Shown: positions 50,026 through 59,344, counted from the stretch's first letter. The stretch: DNA of 64,000 bases from S015-6 sp964384945 (GCA_964384945.1 CAYLMK010000009.1:159703-223702), one strand, 5' to 3'. Translations and numbers: made by a program. The notes: generated by a model from the sequence alone, not told the origin.

Positions 50026-51186
50026 TTGCATGATCAAGCGTGGAGGATACACAACCCGGAAGGCGGCAAGAGAGTGGTCGTAACCAAGGATCTTCCCGGT
50101 AAACGCTGGATCGAAATCCTTGTCCGGGCGGATTGCAGGGTTGAGGTCTGCACCTCCACAGAGGTCCTGACGGCCGACCAAATCGCCTCGGGTATCGGAG
50201 GGCGTTGCGACGGGTGCATCGGGCAGTTGACCGAGCCCTGGGGGGAGAGCCTGTTTCGGGCGCTCAAGGCCGCGGGGGGCAGGGTCTACAGCAACTACGC
50301 CGTGGGGTACAACAATGTGGACGTGGCCGCGGCCACTTCCCTGGGCATCCCCGTCGGCAATACGCCGGGCGTGCTGACCGAGACCACGGCCGAGATGGCC
50401 GTCGCCCTGACCTTTGCCGCGGCGCGGCGGATCGTCGAGAGCGACGCCTTCCTGCGGGCGGGGCGGTACAAGGGATGGCTCCCGAACCTTTTCCTCGGGG
50501 AGCTTCTTCAGGGCAAGACCGTGGGGGTGATCGGCGCAGGGCGCATCGGCGCCGCCTATGCCCGCATGATGGCCGAGGGGCACAGGATGAACGTTCTCTA
50601 TTACGACCTCGCCCCGAGCCGGGCGCTCGAAGAGCGAATCGCTGCTTACGGGGAGTTCCTCAAGTCCCGCGGAGAGGCCCCGCTGTCTTGCAGGCGCGCG
50701 GAAACGGTGGAGGACCTGCTCCGGGAGGCGGACGTGGTCAGCCTGCACACGGTTCTGGACGAAACCACGCGCCACCTGATCGATGCGGACCGCCTGGCCT
50801 TGATGAAAGAGAACGCGATTCTGATCAATACCTGCCGGGGCCCGGTGATCGACGAGGCGGCCCTGGTCGCTCATTGCCGCAAACACCCGAACTTCCGGGC
50901 CGGCCTGGACGTGTTCGAGGACGAGCCGGCCCTGAAGCCGGGCCTGAAGGAACTCGCAAACGTGGTGGTGGTGCCCCACATCGGCTCGGCGACCGTCTGG
51001 ACGAGGGAGGGAATGGCGGTCCTGGCGGCCGGCAACGTGGCCGGAATCCTCAAGGGATACCCTGTGTGGAAGGACCCGGAGATTGCACCCTTTCTGGAGG
51101 GCAACGCACCCAAGGCCGCGCCGAGTATCGTGAATGCCGAAGCGCTCGGCCTGCCGGTGTACACGCCACAGGGGGACGGAGAATGA
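50026..51186 (+). CDS. Hydroxypyruvate reductase, plant peroxisomal HPR1-like
   Basis: This 386-aa D-2-hydroxyacid dehydrogenase has length and blocks close to plant HPR1: RCDGCIGQLTEPWGESLF, SNYAVGYNNVDV, GNTPGVLTETTAEMAVAL, the NAD motif VGVIGAGRIGAAYARMM, INTCRGPVIDEAALV and HIGSATVWTREGMA (catalytic His), ending with SIVNAEALGLPV. It would reduce hydroxypyruvate to glycerate (or glyoxylate to glycolate) with NAD(P)H. The start is TTG 50026 with GAGGGAGGG upstream. Its frame runs open far upstream without family match. The stop overlaps the GcvT-like gene (ATGA). Confidence 0.88.
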   Translation: MHDQAWRIHNPEGGKRVVVTKDLPGKRWIEILVRADCRVEVCTSTEVLTADQIASGIGGRCDGCIGQLTEPWGESLFRALKAAGGRVYSNYAVGYNNVDVAAATSLGIPVGNTPGVLTETTAEMAVALTFAAARRIVESDAFLRAGRYKGWLPNLFLGELLQGKTVGVIGAGRIGAAYARMMAEGHRMNVLYYDLAPSRALEERIAAYGEFLKSRGEAPLSCRRAETVEDLLREADVVSLHTVLDETTRHLIDADRLALMKENAILINTCRGPVIDEAALVAHCRKHPNFRAGLDVFEDEPALKPGLKELANVVVVPHIGSATVWTREGMAVLAAGNVAGILKGYPVWKDPEIAPFLEGNAPKAAPSIVNAEALGLPVYTPQGDGE

Positions 51187-52427
51187 GCCGTCTGAAGCGA
51201 ACCCTTTTTTACGATAGGCACAAGGCGCTGGGCGCCAGGATCGTCGAGTTCGGCGGCTGGGACATGCCGCTCCACTACCCTTCCGGCATCGTGCAGGAGC
51301 ACCTGGCCACCCGCAGGGGTGCGGGCCTCTTCGACGTCTCCCACATGGGCCGGTTCCTCATCCGCGGGCCCGAGGCGGTCGCCTTTCTCCAGCATGCCTT
51401 GACGAACGATGCGGAGGCCCTGGACGGAAGGCCGGCCGCGGCACAGTACACGATCATCGCGAACGAGACCGGCGGCGCGATCGACGACGCGTATCTCATG
51501 CGCCTGGACGCGAACGAATACCTGCTCGTCGTCAACGCCGCCAACCGAAGGACGGACTGGGAGCACCTGCAGGCCCTGGCGACCGGTGCGTTCCAGGGAG
51601 TGGACCTGATCGACATCACCGAGGAAATGGTCATGCTCGCCCTGCAGGGCCCGGCCTCGTCGGGGATCCTGGAGCAGGTCGTCGATTCCGGCTGGCTGCC
51701 CGAGCCTGTTCGGAACGCAGTCGGCGTAGTGACCCTTTGCGGGGCCCAGGTCAGGGTAAGCCGCACGGGATACACGGGGGAACCGTTGTCTTTCGAGCTT
51801 TTCACCCGGAAAGAAAACGGGCTCGCCCTCTGGGATCTTCTCGTGGAGAACGGGGCGACGCCTGTGGGGCTCGGTGCGCGGGACACGCTGCGCCTGGAAG
51901 CGGGCCTGCCCCTGTATGGGCACGAATTCGGACTGGACTACGAGGGAAAAGAGATCCCCGTGCTCGCGGTGCCGTTGACGAGGTTTGCCGTGAGCTTCTC
52001 CCCCGCGAAGAAGGACTTCGTGGGCCGCAAGGCCCTCAAAAGGCAGTTTGATGCACTGGAGAGAATCCTCTGCAAGGACCTCTCGTCCGTTTCGGACCTC
52101 CCCCGTTTAGTTAGGCCCGTTGCCCTCCTGGGCCGCGGCATCGCACGAGCCGGTGCAGGGGTTTTCAAGGGGGGCCGTCGCGCGGGCACGGTCACGAGCG
52201 GAACCATGGTTCCCTACTGGCTGTTCGAAGGGCAAGGGTCGTCCTGCCGGCCCACGGACCGGCACGAAATGCGATCCATCTGCCTGGCCCTCATCGACAG
52301 CTGCATTCTCGTCGGGGAGAGGGTGAACATCGACATACGGAACCGGGCCGTGGAAGCGGCGGTCGTAGCCCGCCATCTTCGATCCGACACACCTCTTTTC
52401 GCGCTTCCCGTCGTCCTGAGCTACTGA
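51183..52427 (+). CDS. GcvT-like aminomethyltransferase
   Basis: This 414-aa protein is of the glycine cleavage T family. It has VEFGGWDMPLHYPSGIVQEH, GLFDVSHMGRFLIRGPEA, the catalytic-Asp segment GGAIDDAYLMRL, SRTGYTGEPLSFELF and LEAGLPLYGHEF. The family moves a C1 unit from an aminomethyl-lipoyl group or methylated amine to tetrahydrofolate. No gcvP is in the window, but a GcvH-like protein and an E3 are. It is coupled to hydroxypyruvate reductase, which points to a glycine/serine/glyoxylate theme. The C-terminal residues (RLVRPVALLGRGIARAGAGV) fit the usual second domain. Confidence 0.9.
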   Translation: MSRLKRTLFYDRHKALGARIVEFGGWDMPLHYPSGIVQEHLATRRGAGLFDVSHMGRFLIRGPEAVAFLQHALTNDAEALDGRPAAAQYTIIANETGGAIDDAYLMRLDANEYLLVVNAANRRTDWEHLQALATGAFQGVDLIDITEEMVMLALQGPASSGILEQVVDSGWLPEPVRNAVGVVTLCGAQVRVSRTGYTGEPLSFELFTRKENGLALWDLLVENGATPVGLGARDTLRLEAGLPLYGHEFGLDYEGKEIPVLAVPLTRFAVSFSPAKKDFVGRKALKRQFDALERILCKDLSSVSDLPRLVRPVALLGRGIARAGAGVFKGGRRAGTVTSGTMVPYWLFEGQGSSCRPTDRHEMRSICLALIDSCILVGERVNIDIRNRAVEAAVVARHLRSDTPLFALPVVLSY

Positions 52428-52639
52428 GCCGGGATTGTGGGCACCTCGGTACCCCACCATCCCTGCTCCTGGGACTTCTTCGCTTCCTCTTCCGTTGGGT
52501 TCCGATAGCCCCAAAGGCTGAATTTCATGTGATCCCAGTTCTTGAATTGCGAATCATGCTGCATGAACTCCGATTTTTTTGCTCCCGCGCATCCGAAAAG
52601 AAAGAGCAATGCCAAGACGACAAGAATAGACCTTTTCAT
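52421..52639 (-). CDS. Small lipoprotein
   Basis: This 72-aa protein has a signal peptide MKRSILVVLALLFLFGC with lipobox FGC (Cys17), followed by a short soluble part rich in Trp, Lys and Glu (NWDHMKFSLWGYRNPTEEEA). AGAGGAAAAACAGA precedes the ATG. The stop overlaps the end of the GcvT-like gene by 7 bp, tail to tail. It resembles short conserved lipoproteins seen in related bacteria, without known function. Confidence 0.7.
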   Translation of the reverse strand: MKRSILVVLALLFLFGCAGAKKSEFMQHDSQFKNWDHMKFSLWGYRNPTEEEAKKSQEQGWWGTEVPTIPAQ

Positions 52640-52998
52640 TTCTGTTTTTCCTCTGTGTTTTGGTGTTTTGCTCCGGAAGAGCTCCAGACTGCGGCGGCCG
52701 ACCGCCCTTCGATCAAGCCTCGGTCGGGGCGGCGCCTTTGCACAACGCAAATCTTATTCAGATGAGAACCGAGCCAAGAAGGTTGCCGCGCGCAGACCGG
52801 TCCCTGCCGATTCTTGACACCTCTTCCGTCACGATCCTGCCAGGCGCAGATGCCTGCCGATTCCTTCGGATCCTCAACAGCCTGGATTAATTGAAAAAAA
52901 AGACCGGGTCCGGCCGGCATACCTTTTGCCTCCCCCCTCTGTCGGGCCGCAAGATCCCGAAGGTTTTCCGGTCACGCGGATGGCGGGCGTACCCTGCG
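52640..52998. other. Intergenic region, 359 bp
   Basis: No gene with family resemblance is seen. A TTGACA is present at about 52815 on the plus strand but without a good -10. An A-run followed by a GC-rich block at 52891-52920 gives only a weak hairpin. A TTG at 52891 would extend the metalloprotease frame without a ribosome site. Confidence 0.45.
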
Positions 52999-54597
52999 AT
53001 GGCAACGAGATTTGAGCGGATAAGGCGATCCGGGAGGCCGCTCCTTCATGGTCTCCTCGTGTCCTATTGCCTTGGATTGTGCGCCTGCTCTGCAGGCCTG
53101 CGTTTCTCGCACCGGGGCCGGGATTCCGTTCAAATCGCCCCGGAGGAACAGCTCTACGAGCGGTCGGCTGCGGAGAGGCGCATCATGGAGGAGCGCGGTC
53201 GAATTCATGAAGATCCCGCCCTTCATCGATATCTCCATCAAGTGATGGGGAATCTGCTGCCGGATCGCCTGCAGACTGACCCGAGAGTCTCCTTCTCCGT
53301 CTTCATCCTGAAAGACCCCTGTCTGGACGCCTTTTCCCTGCCGGACGGCGGGGTCTATGTCACGACAGGGCTCCTGGCCCGGCTGGAGAACGAGGCCCAG
53401 CTTGCCATGGTCATCGCCCACGAACTGGCCCATTGTCTCCAGGGACACGCGTTGCAGCACGCGCATGCGCCGCGACGGGAGAAGCGAACGCCCTCGTGGA
53501 TCGGCAGGATTTCCGGACAGAGAACGCCGAACGGGCCGGCGCAGGACCTTGTCTTTCCTGCCCGGGATTTCGAGGCGGAGGCCGACCGGGTCGGAATGTC
53601 GCTCGTCAAGGAAGCAGGGTACGACCTCACGGAAGCCCGAAGACTCCTTCTCCTTCTTCAGCAGGAGGCGAAAGAGCTGCAGCAGGCAAGGGACGGCCGT
53701 CTCGCAGGGATACATTCGGAACTGCAGGAACGTCTCCGGCTCCTGAACACGGTCATCGAGGGGGAGGAACTCGCGCGCTCTGCACCCTTGCGGAAGAGTG
53801 AAGTGTATTTGAAAGCCGTGGAAGGCTTGCTGCTGGAGAATGCATCTCTCGATCTGGACGCCGGCCGCCTTCGTTCCGCAGAAAGCTCCCTCGAGAAATA
53901 TCTGTCCCTCCGTCCCGATGATGCACGCGCTCAATGCCTCCTGAGTGAAATCGCGAGGCGCCGTAACGAAGAGGGAGGCGGTTTCCGGCCAGAGCCTTGC
54001 GATGCTCAACCGTTGCCGCCGCAGATCGCGACCATCGAGATTCCCAGCGAATGGTCAAGGGTGAAGGGGGGGAGGCCTTTGCTCATCACCAGGGAAGGAG
54101 CCTTTCGGCAGTACGTTCTTGTCCAGGAGATCCACGTGGACAGGTCTTTCCATCACACCGACAGGACATTGAAGAGAGGGATGCTCCCGCAGGCCGCGGC
54201 GGAAGTGATCGTGGACGAAATCGCCTCCGACCGGGCTGTTCTAGACTTCAGGCTCATCGAGAATCGTCCCGACGTGATCGATGACCACGACGGATTCAGG
54301 CTTGTGTTCACCTACCGGACCAGGGAGGGGCACCGCTTCCGGACGCTCTACTATGGTTTCATGAAGAAGGATTGGTTCTACAGCATCCGCTTCAATGCGA
54401 TCGATCCGGACCTGTTTCTGAGAGACCTGGCGGCATTTGAAAAGATGAAGGAGAGCCTCAGGCTGGTCGAGGCTCGGGATTTGTCATGGAGGGAAAGCGC
54501 AAAAGAAAGGTCTCCCATGTCGATGCGCGATCCCACCGCGCCCGTTCCAGGCCCCCCCATCCGAAGGACAGCTTGTCGGGCCGCTCCCTTGCCTTGA
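52999..54597 (+). CDS. M48 family metalloprotease lipoprotein with C-terminal tail domain
   Basis: This 532-aa protein starts at ATG 52999. The signal peptide (HGLLVSYCLGLCAC) fits a lipoprotein. It then has the M48 protease core DAFSLPDGGVYVTTGLL, the zinc site AMVIAHELAHCLQGH (HExxH near residue 140) and the third ligand region FEAEADRVGMSLVKEAGYD. Helical TPR-like sequence (SAESSLEKYLSLRPDDARAQCLLSEI) and a beta-rich C-terminal domain of about 170 residues follow. BepA-like relatives degrade misfolded outer-membrane proteins in the periplasm. The C-terminal domain is not one I recognise. Confidence 0.85.
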   Translation: MATRFERIRRSGRPLLHGLLVSYCLGLCACSAGLRFSHRGRDSVQIAPEEQLYERSAAERRIMEERGRIHEDPALHRYLHQVMGNLLPDRLQTDPRVSFSVFILKDPCLDAFSLPDGGVYVTTGLLARLENEAQLAMVIAHELAHCLQGHALQHAHAPRREKRTPSWIGRISGQRTPNGPAQDLVFPARDFEAEADRVGMSLVKEAGYDLTEARRLLLLLQQEAKELQQARDGRLAGIHSELQERLRLLNTVIEGEELARSAPLRKSEVYLKAVEGLLLENASLDLDAGRLRSAESSLEKYLSLRPDDARAQCLLSEIARRRNEEGGGFRPEPCDAQPLPPQIATIEIPSEWSRVKGGRPLLITREGAFRQYVLVQEIHVDRSFHHTDRTLKRGMLPQAAAEVIVDEIASDRAVLDFRLIENRPDVIDDHDGFRLVFTYRTREGHRFRTLYYGFMKKDWFYSIRFNAIDPDLFLRDLAAFEKMKESLRLVEARDLSWRESAKERSPMSMRDPTAPVPGPPIRRTACRAAPLP

Positions 54598-54753
54598 ACA
54601 GGCGTTTTGGAGAGAAGACTCTGCCTGCCTTGATACCTTCTTGATCCTGAATGAATCTAAAAAAGTGGTTCACTCGATAAGCGATGGAACCGGGAGATTC
54701 TATTATCGTTTCCATCGCGCCAAGTCTTTTTGCTTGACTCCGGAGGTTATTTC

Positions 54754-55128
54754 ATGAAGAGGCTCCTTGTCGTTATGATGCTCCTTCTCATACCGTCCCT
54801 GGTTCTCGCAGCAGAAGAAGATGTCTTACAGGCACTCGAGAATATCCGCAACGCTCTCGACAAAGGCGTGGCTGAGCCTGTTTCTGAAACGCTCGACAGA
54901 CTGGTCAACGAAGCGAAGGCAGCCGTCAAGTCCCACGAGGATTCCAGCGGACGGGGGACGGAATTTACGGTCAACGCAAAGAAATCCCTGGACTATTTCG
55001 AGAACATCGCCCGTATGATCAAGATGGGATATCCCCCGTTTGAGGCAGACAGAACCCAGGCAGACAAGTTTCTCCTCGAGGCACACAGAATTCAGCGCGA
55101 ACATGCGCGAAAAACAAGCCAGCCCTGA
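54754..55128 (+). CDS. Small exported helical protein of unknown function
   Basis: This 124-aa protein has a clear signal peptide (MKRLLVVMMLLLIPSLVLAA, cleavage near residue 20), followed by an alpha-helical, charged domain (VLQALENIRNALDKGVAEPVSETLD; AKKSLDYFENIARMIKMGYPPF). GGAGGTTATTTC precedes the ATG. The size and helix pattern recall small periplasmic four-helix proteins, but no ligand residues stand out. Confidence 0.7.
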   Translation: MKRLLVVMMLLLIPSLVLAAEEDVLQALENIRNALDKGVAEPVSETLDRLVNEAKAAVKSHEDSSGRGTEFTVNAKKSLDYFENIARMIKMGYPPFEADRTQADKFLLEAHRIQREHARKTSQP

Positions 55129-55310
55129 TCTCCGCGGACCCGGATCGGCGTACCCCTTATGCTTTGCTTCGGGCTTGTCTTGCCCTCCCCGCCGCCCCCG
55201 CACATCTCGGAAACAGGGAGCGACGAGCGCCCGAAGGGCGGGCGCACGGCATGCCGCGACGTCGTTGCCTTTCACGGACTCCGAAGGACCGCCTTGACTC
55301 CCCGATTCCC

Positions 55311-55340
55311 TTGACCGGGATCGCCCTCCTTCCCTATACT
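55311..55340 (+). promoter_or_regulatory. Candidate sigma-70 promoter of the GGDEF gene
   Basis: TTGACC (55311-55316) and TATACT (55335-55340) are 18 bases apart, the same hexamers and spacing as at 25004-25033. The ATG lies 52 bases after the -10. Confidence 0.5.
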
Positions 55341-55391
55341 TTTTTCTCCGGAAATCGCGCGAGCGAAGAAGCCGCCCCCGAAGGCAAACCC

Positions 55392-56438
55392 ATGGCCGAC
55401 GAAACCGCGGAACAGAGAGACCCCGTCGAGGAGACGGCCGGGTACGTGCGCCTCGCCCTGCCCCTCATGTCCCAGTACAGCATCCCGATCACGCCCCGGA
55501 ACTATGCGGTCTGGTATGACTACGTGTCCGGAAAGAGCAAGGAGCTGCGGGAAGCGATCGATGCGATGCTGGAGAAGGCGGAGCGGTTCACGGACGAGAT
55601 CAACGAAATGCTCTACCAGCGCTTCTGTGCCGAGGTGGACGAAGGGGCGCTGACGGCCCTCCGGGACAACCTGCGGCAGCTCCTCATCGATATCTTCAGC
55701 CAGGTGGCCCAGCTTTCCGAACGGGCCGACGAATACGAATCGATCGTATCCAGGTCCGTGGAAAAGCTCTCCGAACGCACGTCGATTCAGGACATCCGCG
55801 AGGTGGTCGACGACCTCATCGTGGAGACGAAGAAGATCGGTCATTTCGGAAGGGCGACGCAGGAAAAGCTCCACGAGGCGACCGAGGAACTGGAGTCTCT
55901 GAAGAAGGAATTCGAGCAGGCCAAGGCGGCGGCCCTTGTGGATTTCCTCACAGGAATCGGCAACCGAAAGGCCTTCGACATGGCCCTCCAGGGATCGGTC
56001 CGGGAGGCCGGCACGGGTTCCTACCCGCTCTCTCTTCTGCTGATCGACATCGACCACTTCAAACGCTTCAACGACGAATACGGACACATCGTGGGCGACG
56101 AGGTCCTGCGGCTTGTGGCCCGGAAGATCAAGGAGAACGTGAGAGGAAGGGACTTCGTTGCCCGTTACGGCGGGGAGGAGTTCGCCGTCATCCTGCCCGG
56201 AACGCCGCTCCGCGGCGCAAGGACGGTGGCGGAGAACATACGGGTGTCCTTCTCCGAGGGAAAGCTCAAGCGGGTAAGGACCTCCGAGTATCTCGGAACG
56301 ATCACGATCTCGGTCGGCGCCGCGCAATACCGGCCGGGCGAGCCGCTGGAGGAGTTCATCGACAGGTCGGACCAGGCCCTCTACTTCGCGAAGAAGTCCG
56401 GCAGAAACCGCGTCGCCACCGAGGCGGATGTGAGGTAG
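55392..56438 (+). CDS. Diguanylate cyclase (GGDEF protein)
   Basis: This 348-aa protein has an N-terminal helical sensor region of about 175 residues with coiled-coil character (ATQEKLHEATEELESLKKEFEQAK), then a GGDEF domain with VDFLTGIGNRKAFD, LLIDIDHFKRFNDEYGH and the signature RYGGEEFAVILPG. The inhibitory I-site RxxD is present (RGRD five residues before GGEEF), so product feedback is expected. It synthesises c-di-GMP from GTP. No transmembrane segment is visible, so it is probably cytoplasmic. The PilZ protein at 21490-21885 is a candidate receptor. Confidence 0.93.
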   Translation: MADETAEQRDPVEETAGYVRLALPLMSQYSIPITPRNYAVWYDYVSGKSKELREAIDAMLEKAERFTDEINEMLYQRFCAEVDEGALTALRDNLRQLLIDIFSQVAQLSERADEYESIVSRSVEKLSERTSIQDIREVVDDLIVETKKIGHFGRATQEKLHEATEELESLKKEFEQAKAAALVDFLTGIGNRKAFDMALQGSVREAGTGSYPLSLLLIDIDHFKRFNDEYGHIVGDEVLRLVARKIKENVRGRDFVARYGGEEFAVILPGTPLRGARTVAENIRVSFSEGKLKRVRTSEYLGTITISVGAAQYRPGEPLEEFIDRSDQALYFAKKSGRNRVATEADVR

Positions 56439-56653
56439 GGCACACGGAGGAGCCCGCGAAAGGGGCGACCGCAGGAACCCGGTCCCTGCTCCCCGCCATG
56501 GCAGGGTTTCATGCGGCAGCCCGCCGGATCGCGGCTTGCGGCCGCCCCGGCGGCCTCGGCCGGGGTGACCGAACATGAGAGCGCTTCCTTCGCCGGGGAG
56601 AACCCGTTCGCTATCGGCGGTTGTCCGGCAAGACTTCGAGAAGGAGAAGAGGG

Positions 56654-57304
56654 ATGACGTTTACGAATAGCCTGTGGAAGGGAATCGGCGGGATCTATCA
56701 GGCAATCGTCGACCATCCCTTCAACCGCGAACTCGCGAGAGGAACGCTGGCCCTCGAGAGGTTCAAGTTCTACGTCCAGCAGGACGCGCTCTATCTGGTC
56801 GATTTCGCCAGGGCCCTGGCCATGGTGGGGACGAGGGCCCGGGTCCCCGCCCGGTTTCTCGACTTCCTGGACTTCGCCAGGGAAGGACTGGTCGTGGAAC
56901 GGGCGCTTCACGAGGAGTATTTCCGGCGCTTCGACATCCCTTCCGACGCGGAACAGGCGCCGGGCTGCTTCGCTTACACGAATTACCTGATCGCCACCGC
57001 CGCCGGCCGAAGCTTCGAGGAGGCGGTGGCGGCGCTTCTGCCGTGCTTCTGGATCTACCGGGAGGTGGGCATGCACATCGTGGGACGGTCCGCTCCGCAA
57101 AACCCCTATCAGCTCTGGATCGACACGTACGCAGGCGAGGAATTCGCCGCCGCAGTCCGGCGCGCCATCGAGATCACCGAAGAGGTTGCGGCGGAGACAA
57201 CCGACAGGAAGCGCAGACGCATGACCGAGGCCTTCGTCCTGTCGTCCCGCCTAGAGTGGATCTTCTGGGACGGCGCCTACCGGATGGAATCGTGGCCCCC
57301 CTGA
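56654..57304 (+). CDS. TenA/thiaminase II-like protein
   Basis: This 216-aa all-helical protein of the TenA/PQQC-like fold begins SLWKGIGGIYQAIVDHPFNRELARGTLALERFKFYVQQDALYL and has the Cys in AALLPCFWIYREVG plus the Glu of SRLEWIFWDGAY near the C-terminus. TenA salvages pyrimidine breakdown products of thiamine. No thiamine genes or TPP riboswitch are near, so a related role (oxygenase-like or aminopyrimidine hydrolysis) is open. AAGGAGAAGAGGG precedes the ATG. It converges on the DUF1329 cluster. Confidence 0.85.
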   Translation: MTFTNSLWKGIGGIYQAIVDHPFNRELARGTLALERFKFYVQQDALYLVDFARALAMVGTRARVPARFLDFLDFAREGLVVERALHEEYFRRFDIPSDAEQAPGCFAYTNYLIATAAGRSFEEAVAALLPCFWIYREVGMHIVGRSAPQNPYQLWIDTYAGEEFAAAVRRAIEITEEVAAETTDRKRRRMTEAFVLSSRLEWIFWDGAYRMESWPP

Positions 57305-57308
57305 CAGC

Positions 57309-58748
57309 CTACTTGGCCTTCATCATGCTCTTCAGGCTCAGGTCGTTCCGGTCGAGCCAGAGGGCCGGGTAGGCAGGCCCGAAGGTCAGCGTGCAGTGGG
57401 TGTCGATCCAGTCGCAGTTGTTGTTGTGAACGCTGTTGATGTAGCCCATGGGCACGACCATGCCCCACAGACGGTCGATCGTCCGGTAGTACCTGCCCTT
57501 CTGATCGTACAACTCCCACAACTGGGCCAGCAGGGTCTCTTTGTCGAAGTAACCGACCCGCTTGCTGTAGATGTAGTTCTTGTCCTGCTGGATCATTTCA
57601 ATGACCCACATCGGCCTGCGCTCGAACTTGAGCCCCTTCCACTTCCAGCCGTCCTTGCTGTCCAGGTAATCGGACGCATCGAAGGTGTAGGCAGGCACGA
57701 GGAACTCGCGTTCCGCGATCACCCGGCATGTGTAAGGATAGCGGTCCGGCCGCAACGCCTGAGAAAAGCCCTCGGCATCGTCGAAGGAGATGTCCTGCCC
57801 GACCGCCTGGTCCTGTGAGTCGGTGCTGGAGAGCTTCCGAATGCGTCTGAGAAAGTTCACGTAGGCGAGAAAATTCCGGTCCTTCTTCGGGTCGGTGTAA
57901 GCGATAATGTGGTAGATATTCCCGAAGAGATCCCGCGGTGTAAAGATCGTGAACATGCGGATCTGCTCTTCCCCGTTCTTCTGGGCCCGCTCGTCGAACC
58001 ATCCGTAAGGCGGCATGAGGACGCGCCCCTCGAGCCGGAGCACCATGTAGTGGGCCGAACCCCGGTGGTCGATGCCTCCCCTGCTGTTCACGCCGATCGT
58101 CAGGTCGTAGTTCGCCGTGCTCTCGCAGTCCTTGAACCGCTTCTGCCAGTTGTAGAGCAGTTGCATGGGCACGTGGTCGCCCGAGGGCCGGGGGAAGGGG
58201 AATCCGGAGATGTACGTCTCGGGCTTGATGTAGCCTGCGTCGTCGAGCTGCGTCTTGCCCATGTTCTCGATCGTGGCCTCGGCAAGCGGCTTGGCATACC
58301 AGAGCTGCTGGGTCTCGATGACCTCGATCTCCGTGAACATCCCGATGTGGTTGGGCAACCCCTCGGTCCCGGGAGCATTGAACCGTTTGTAGTGGTACTC
58401 GGTCATCAGTTCCTTGAAAGGGTACTTCTCTTTGTCGGCCAGGGTGTATTTCCCGGGCTTGATCTCCGGGGCGATCTTACCGACCAGGTCCTTCGCGCGG
58501 AATCCGATCGCCTTCTCCCAGGCCGCCTTGCTCTCCTCCGGATCGTGGATGAGCTGCTGCCAGGCCTCGTCCGGGATGAAAACCTTGAAGTACTGCGAGT
58601 CCGTGTAGAAAGGCGCAGGGTCGTCGATCACGTCTTTGATATCGGTGATTTCCTTGATGGAGGCGTGGTAAGGCTGAATGGCCGCCGCTTGCGAACCCAG
58701 GAGCCACCCAAGAACCATCGCCACGACCATGGCCACGGGCAATCTCAT
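57309..58748 (-). CDS. DUF1329 outer-membrane-associated protein (paralogue 1)
   Basis: This 479-aa protein has a signal peptide (MRLPVAMVVAMVLGWLLGSQAAA). The mature DUF1329 domain has NIYHIIAYTDPKKDRNFLAYVNFLRRIRKLSSTD, YDASDYLDSKDGWKW-type repeats and DKNYIYSKRVGYFDKETLL. The family resembles LolB/LppX lipid-carrying folds and is nearly always encoded with DUF1302 porins and RND exporters. The ATG at 58748 follows GAGGAGGATGCA. It is strongly similar to the gene at 60783-62222, so the two arose by duplication. It is probably involved in transport of a hydrophobic compound across the envelope (inference). Confidence 0.9.
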   Translation of the reverse strand: MRLPVAMVVAMVLGWLLGSQAAAIQPYHASIKEITDIKDVIDDPAPFYTDSQYFKVFIPDEAWQQLIHDPEESKAAWEKAIGFRAKDLVGKIAPEIKPGKYTLADKEKYPFKELMTEYHYKRFNAPGTEGLPNHIGMFTEIEVIETQQLWYAKPLAEATIENMGKTQLDDAGYIKPETYISGFPFPRPSGDHVPMQLLYNWQKRFKDCESTANYDLTIGVNSRGGIDHRGSAHYMVLRLEGRVLMPPYGWFDERAQKNGEEQIRMFTIFTPRDLFGNIYHIIAYTDPKKDRNFLAYVNFLRRIRKLSSTDSQDQAVGQDISFDDAEGFSQALRPDRYPYTCRVIAEREFLVPAYTFDASDYLDSKDGWKWKGLKFERRPMWVIEMIQQDKNYIYSKRVGYFDKETLLAQLWELYDQKGRYYRTIDRLWGMVVPMGYINSVHNNNCDWIDTHCTLTFGPAYPALWLDRNDLSLKSMMKAK

Positions 58749-58833
58749 TGCATCCTCCTCGATTCTTTCTTCTCCGATCAGGAAAGAACGGACGAAAACC
58801 CCGGCCCGTCTCCGCAAGGTTGAGCCGGCCACC

Positions 58834-59223
58834 CTACAACTTTCTCGCCGACTTCTCCAGTACCTCTCGAAGAAGGGCAAGGCCCTCGATGCAGATCGGC
58901 ATGCCCCCGTACGTCGACATCTGGAGAATGACCTCCGCCACCTCCTCCTTCGCGGCGCCGGCCCGAAGCGCGGCGATCATGTGGCTTCTGAGCTCGTTGG
59001 TCCGGTTGAGAACGCAAAGGCCTGCCACGGCGCACAGTTCCCGCTCCCGCTGGGTCAGGACGTCTCTGGAATAGAGATTCCCGAAGATGTGTTTGAAGAG
59101 GTCTTCCGGAATTCGGAAATACTCGAAAAGCTCCCGCATGAGCCGCGTGCGGGTCCGCCCCACCAGTTTTTCCGAGACCTCGACCGGATCATCCCCGGGC
59201 CGAATGTCCGACGCAATCGCCAT
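58834..59223 (-). CDS. Carboxymuconolactone decarboxylase family protein
   Basis: This 129-aa helical protein of the CMD family has LTQRERELCAVAGLCVLNRTNELRSHMIAALRAGAAKEEVAEVILQMSTYGGMP. It lacks the CxxC of AhpD-type peroxidase members, so it is closer to true decarboxylase-like CMD proteins. AAGGAGCGGGCG precedes the ATG. It lies between the thiolase gene and DUF1329 paralogue 1 on the same strand and is probably co-transcribed with them. Confidence 0.85.
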   Translation of the reverse strand: MAIASDIRPGDDPVEVSEKLVGRTRTRLMRELFEYFRIPEDLFKHIFGNLYSRDVLTQRERELCAVAGLCVLNRTNELRSHMIAALRAGAAKEEVAEVILQMSTYGGMPICIEGLALLREVLEKSARKL

Positions 59224-59344
59224 CGCCCGCTCCTTTCGGAAAAAGACCCGTGTTCGTCAAGCCCCTATCCGCCAGATGGAAGAAGACAAACCCGGGAATA
59301 TGTACTCCCTTCTTCTTTCGCAAGGGAGGGGGAAGGATCCGTCT

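Noticed and set aside
47536..51186. A 1,216-codon open frame on the plus strand
   Set aside because: Only the last 386 codons (from TTG 50026) match a protein family. The rest lies opposite the E2, aminotransferase and TetR genes and is a GC-rich antisense frame.
56439..56653. Possible TPP riboswitch upstream of the TenA-like gene
   Set aside because: The conserved CTGAGA and ACCTGATCTGG-type elements are absent. Only a GC-rich spacer is seen.
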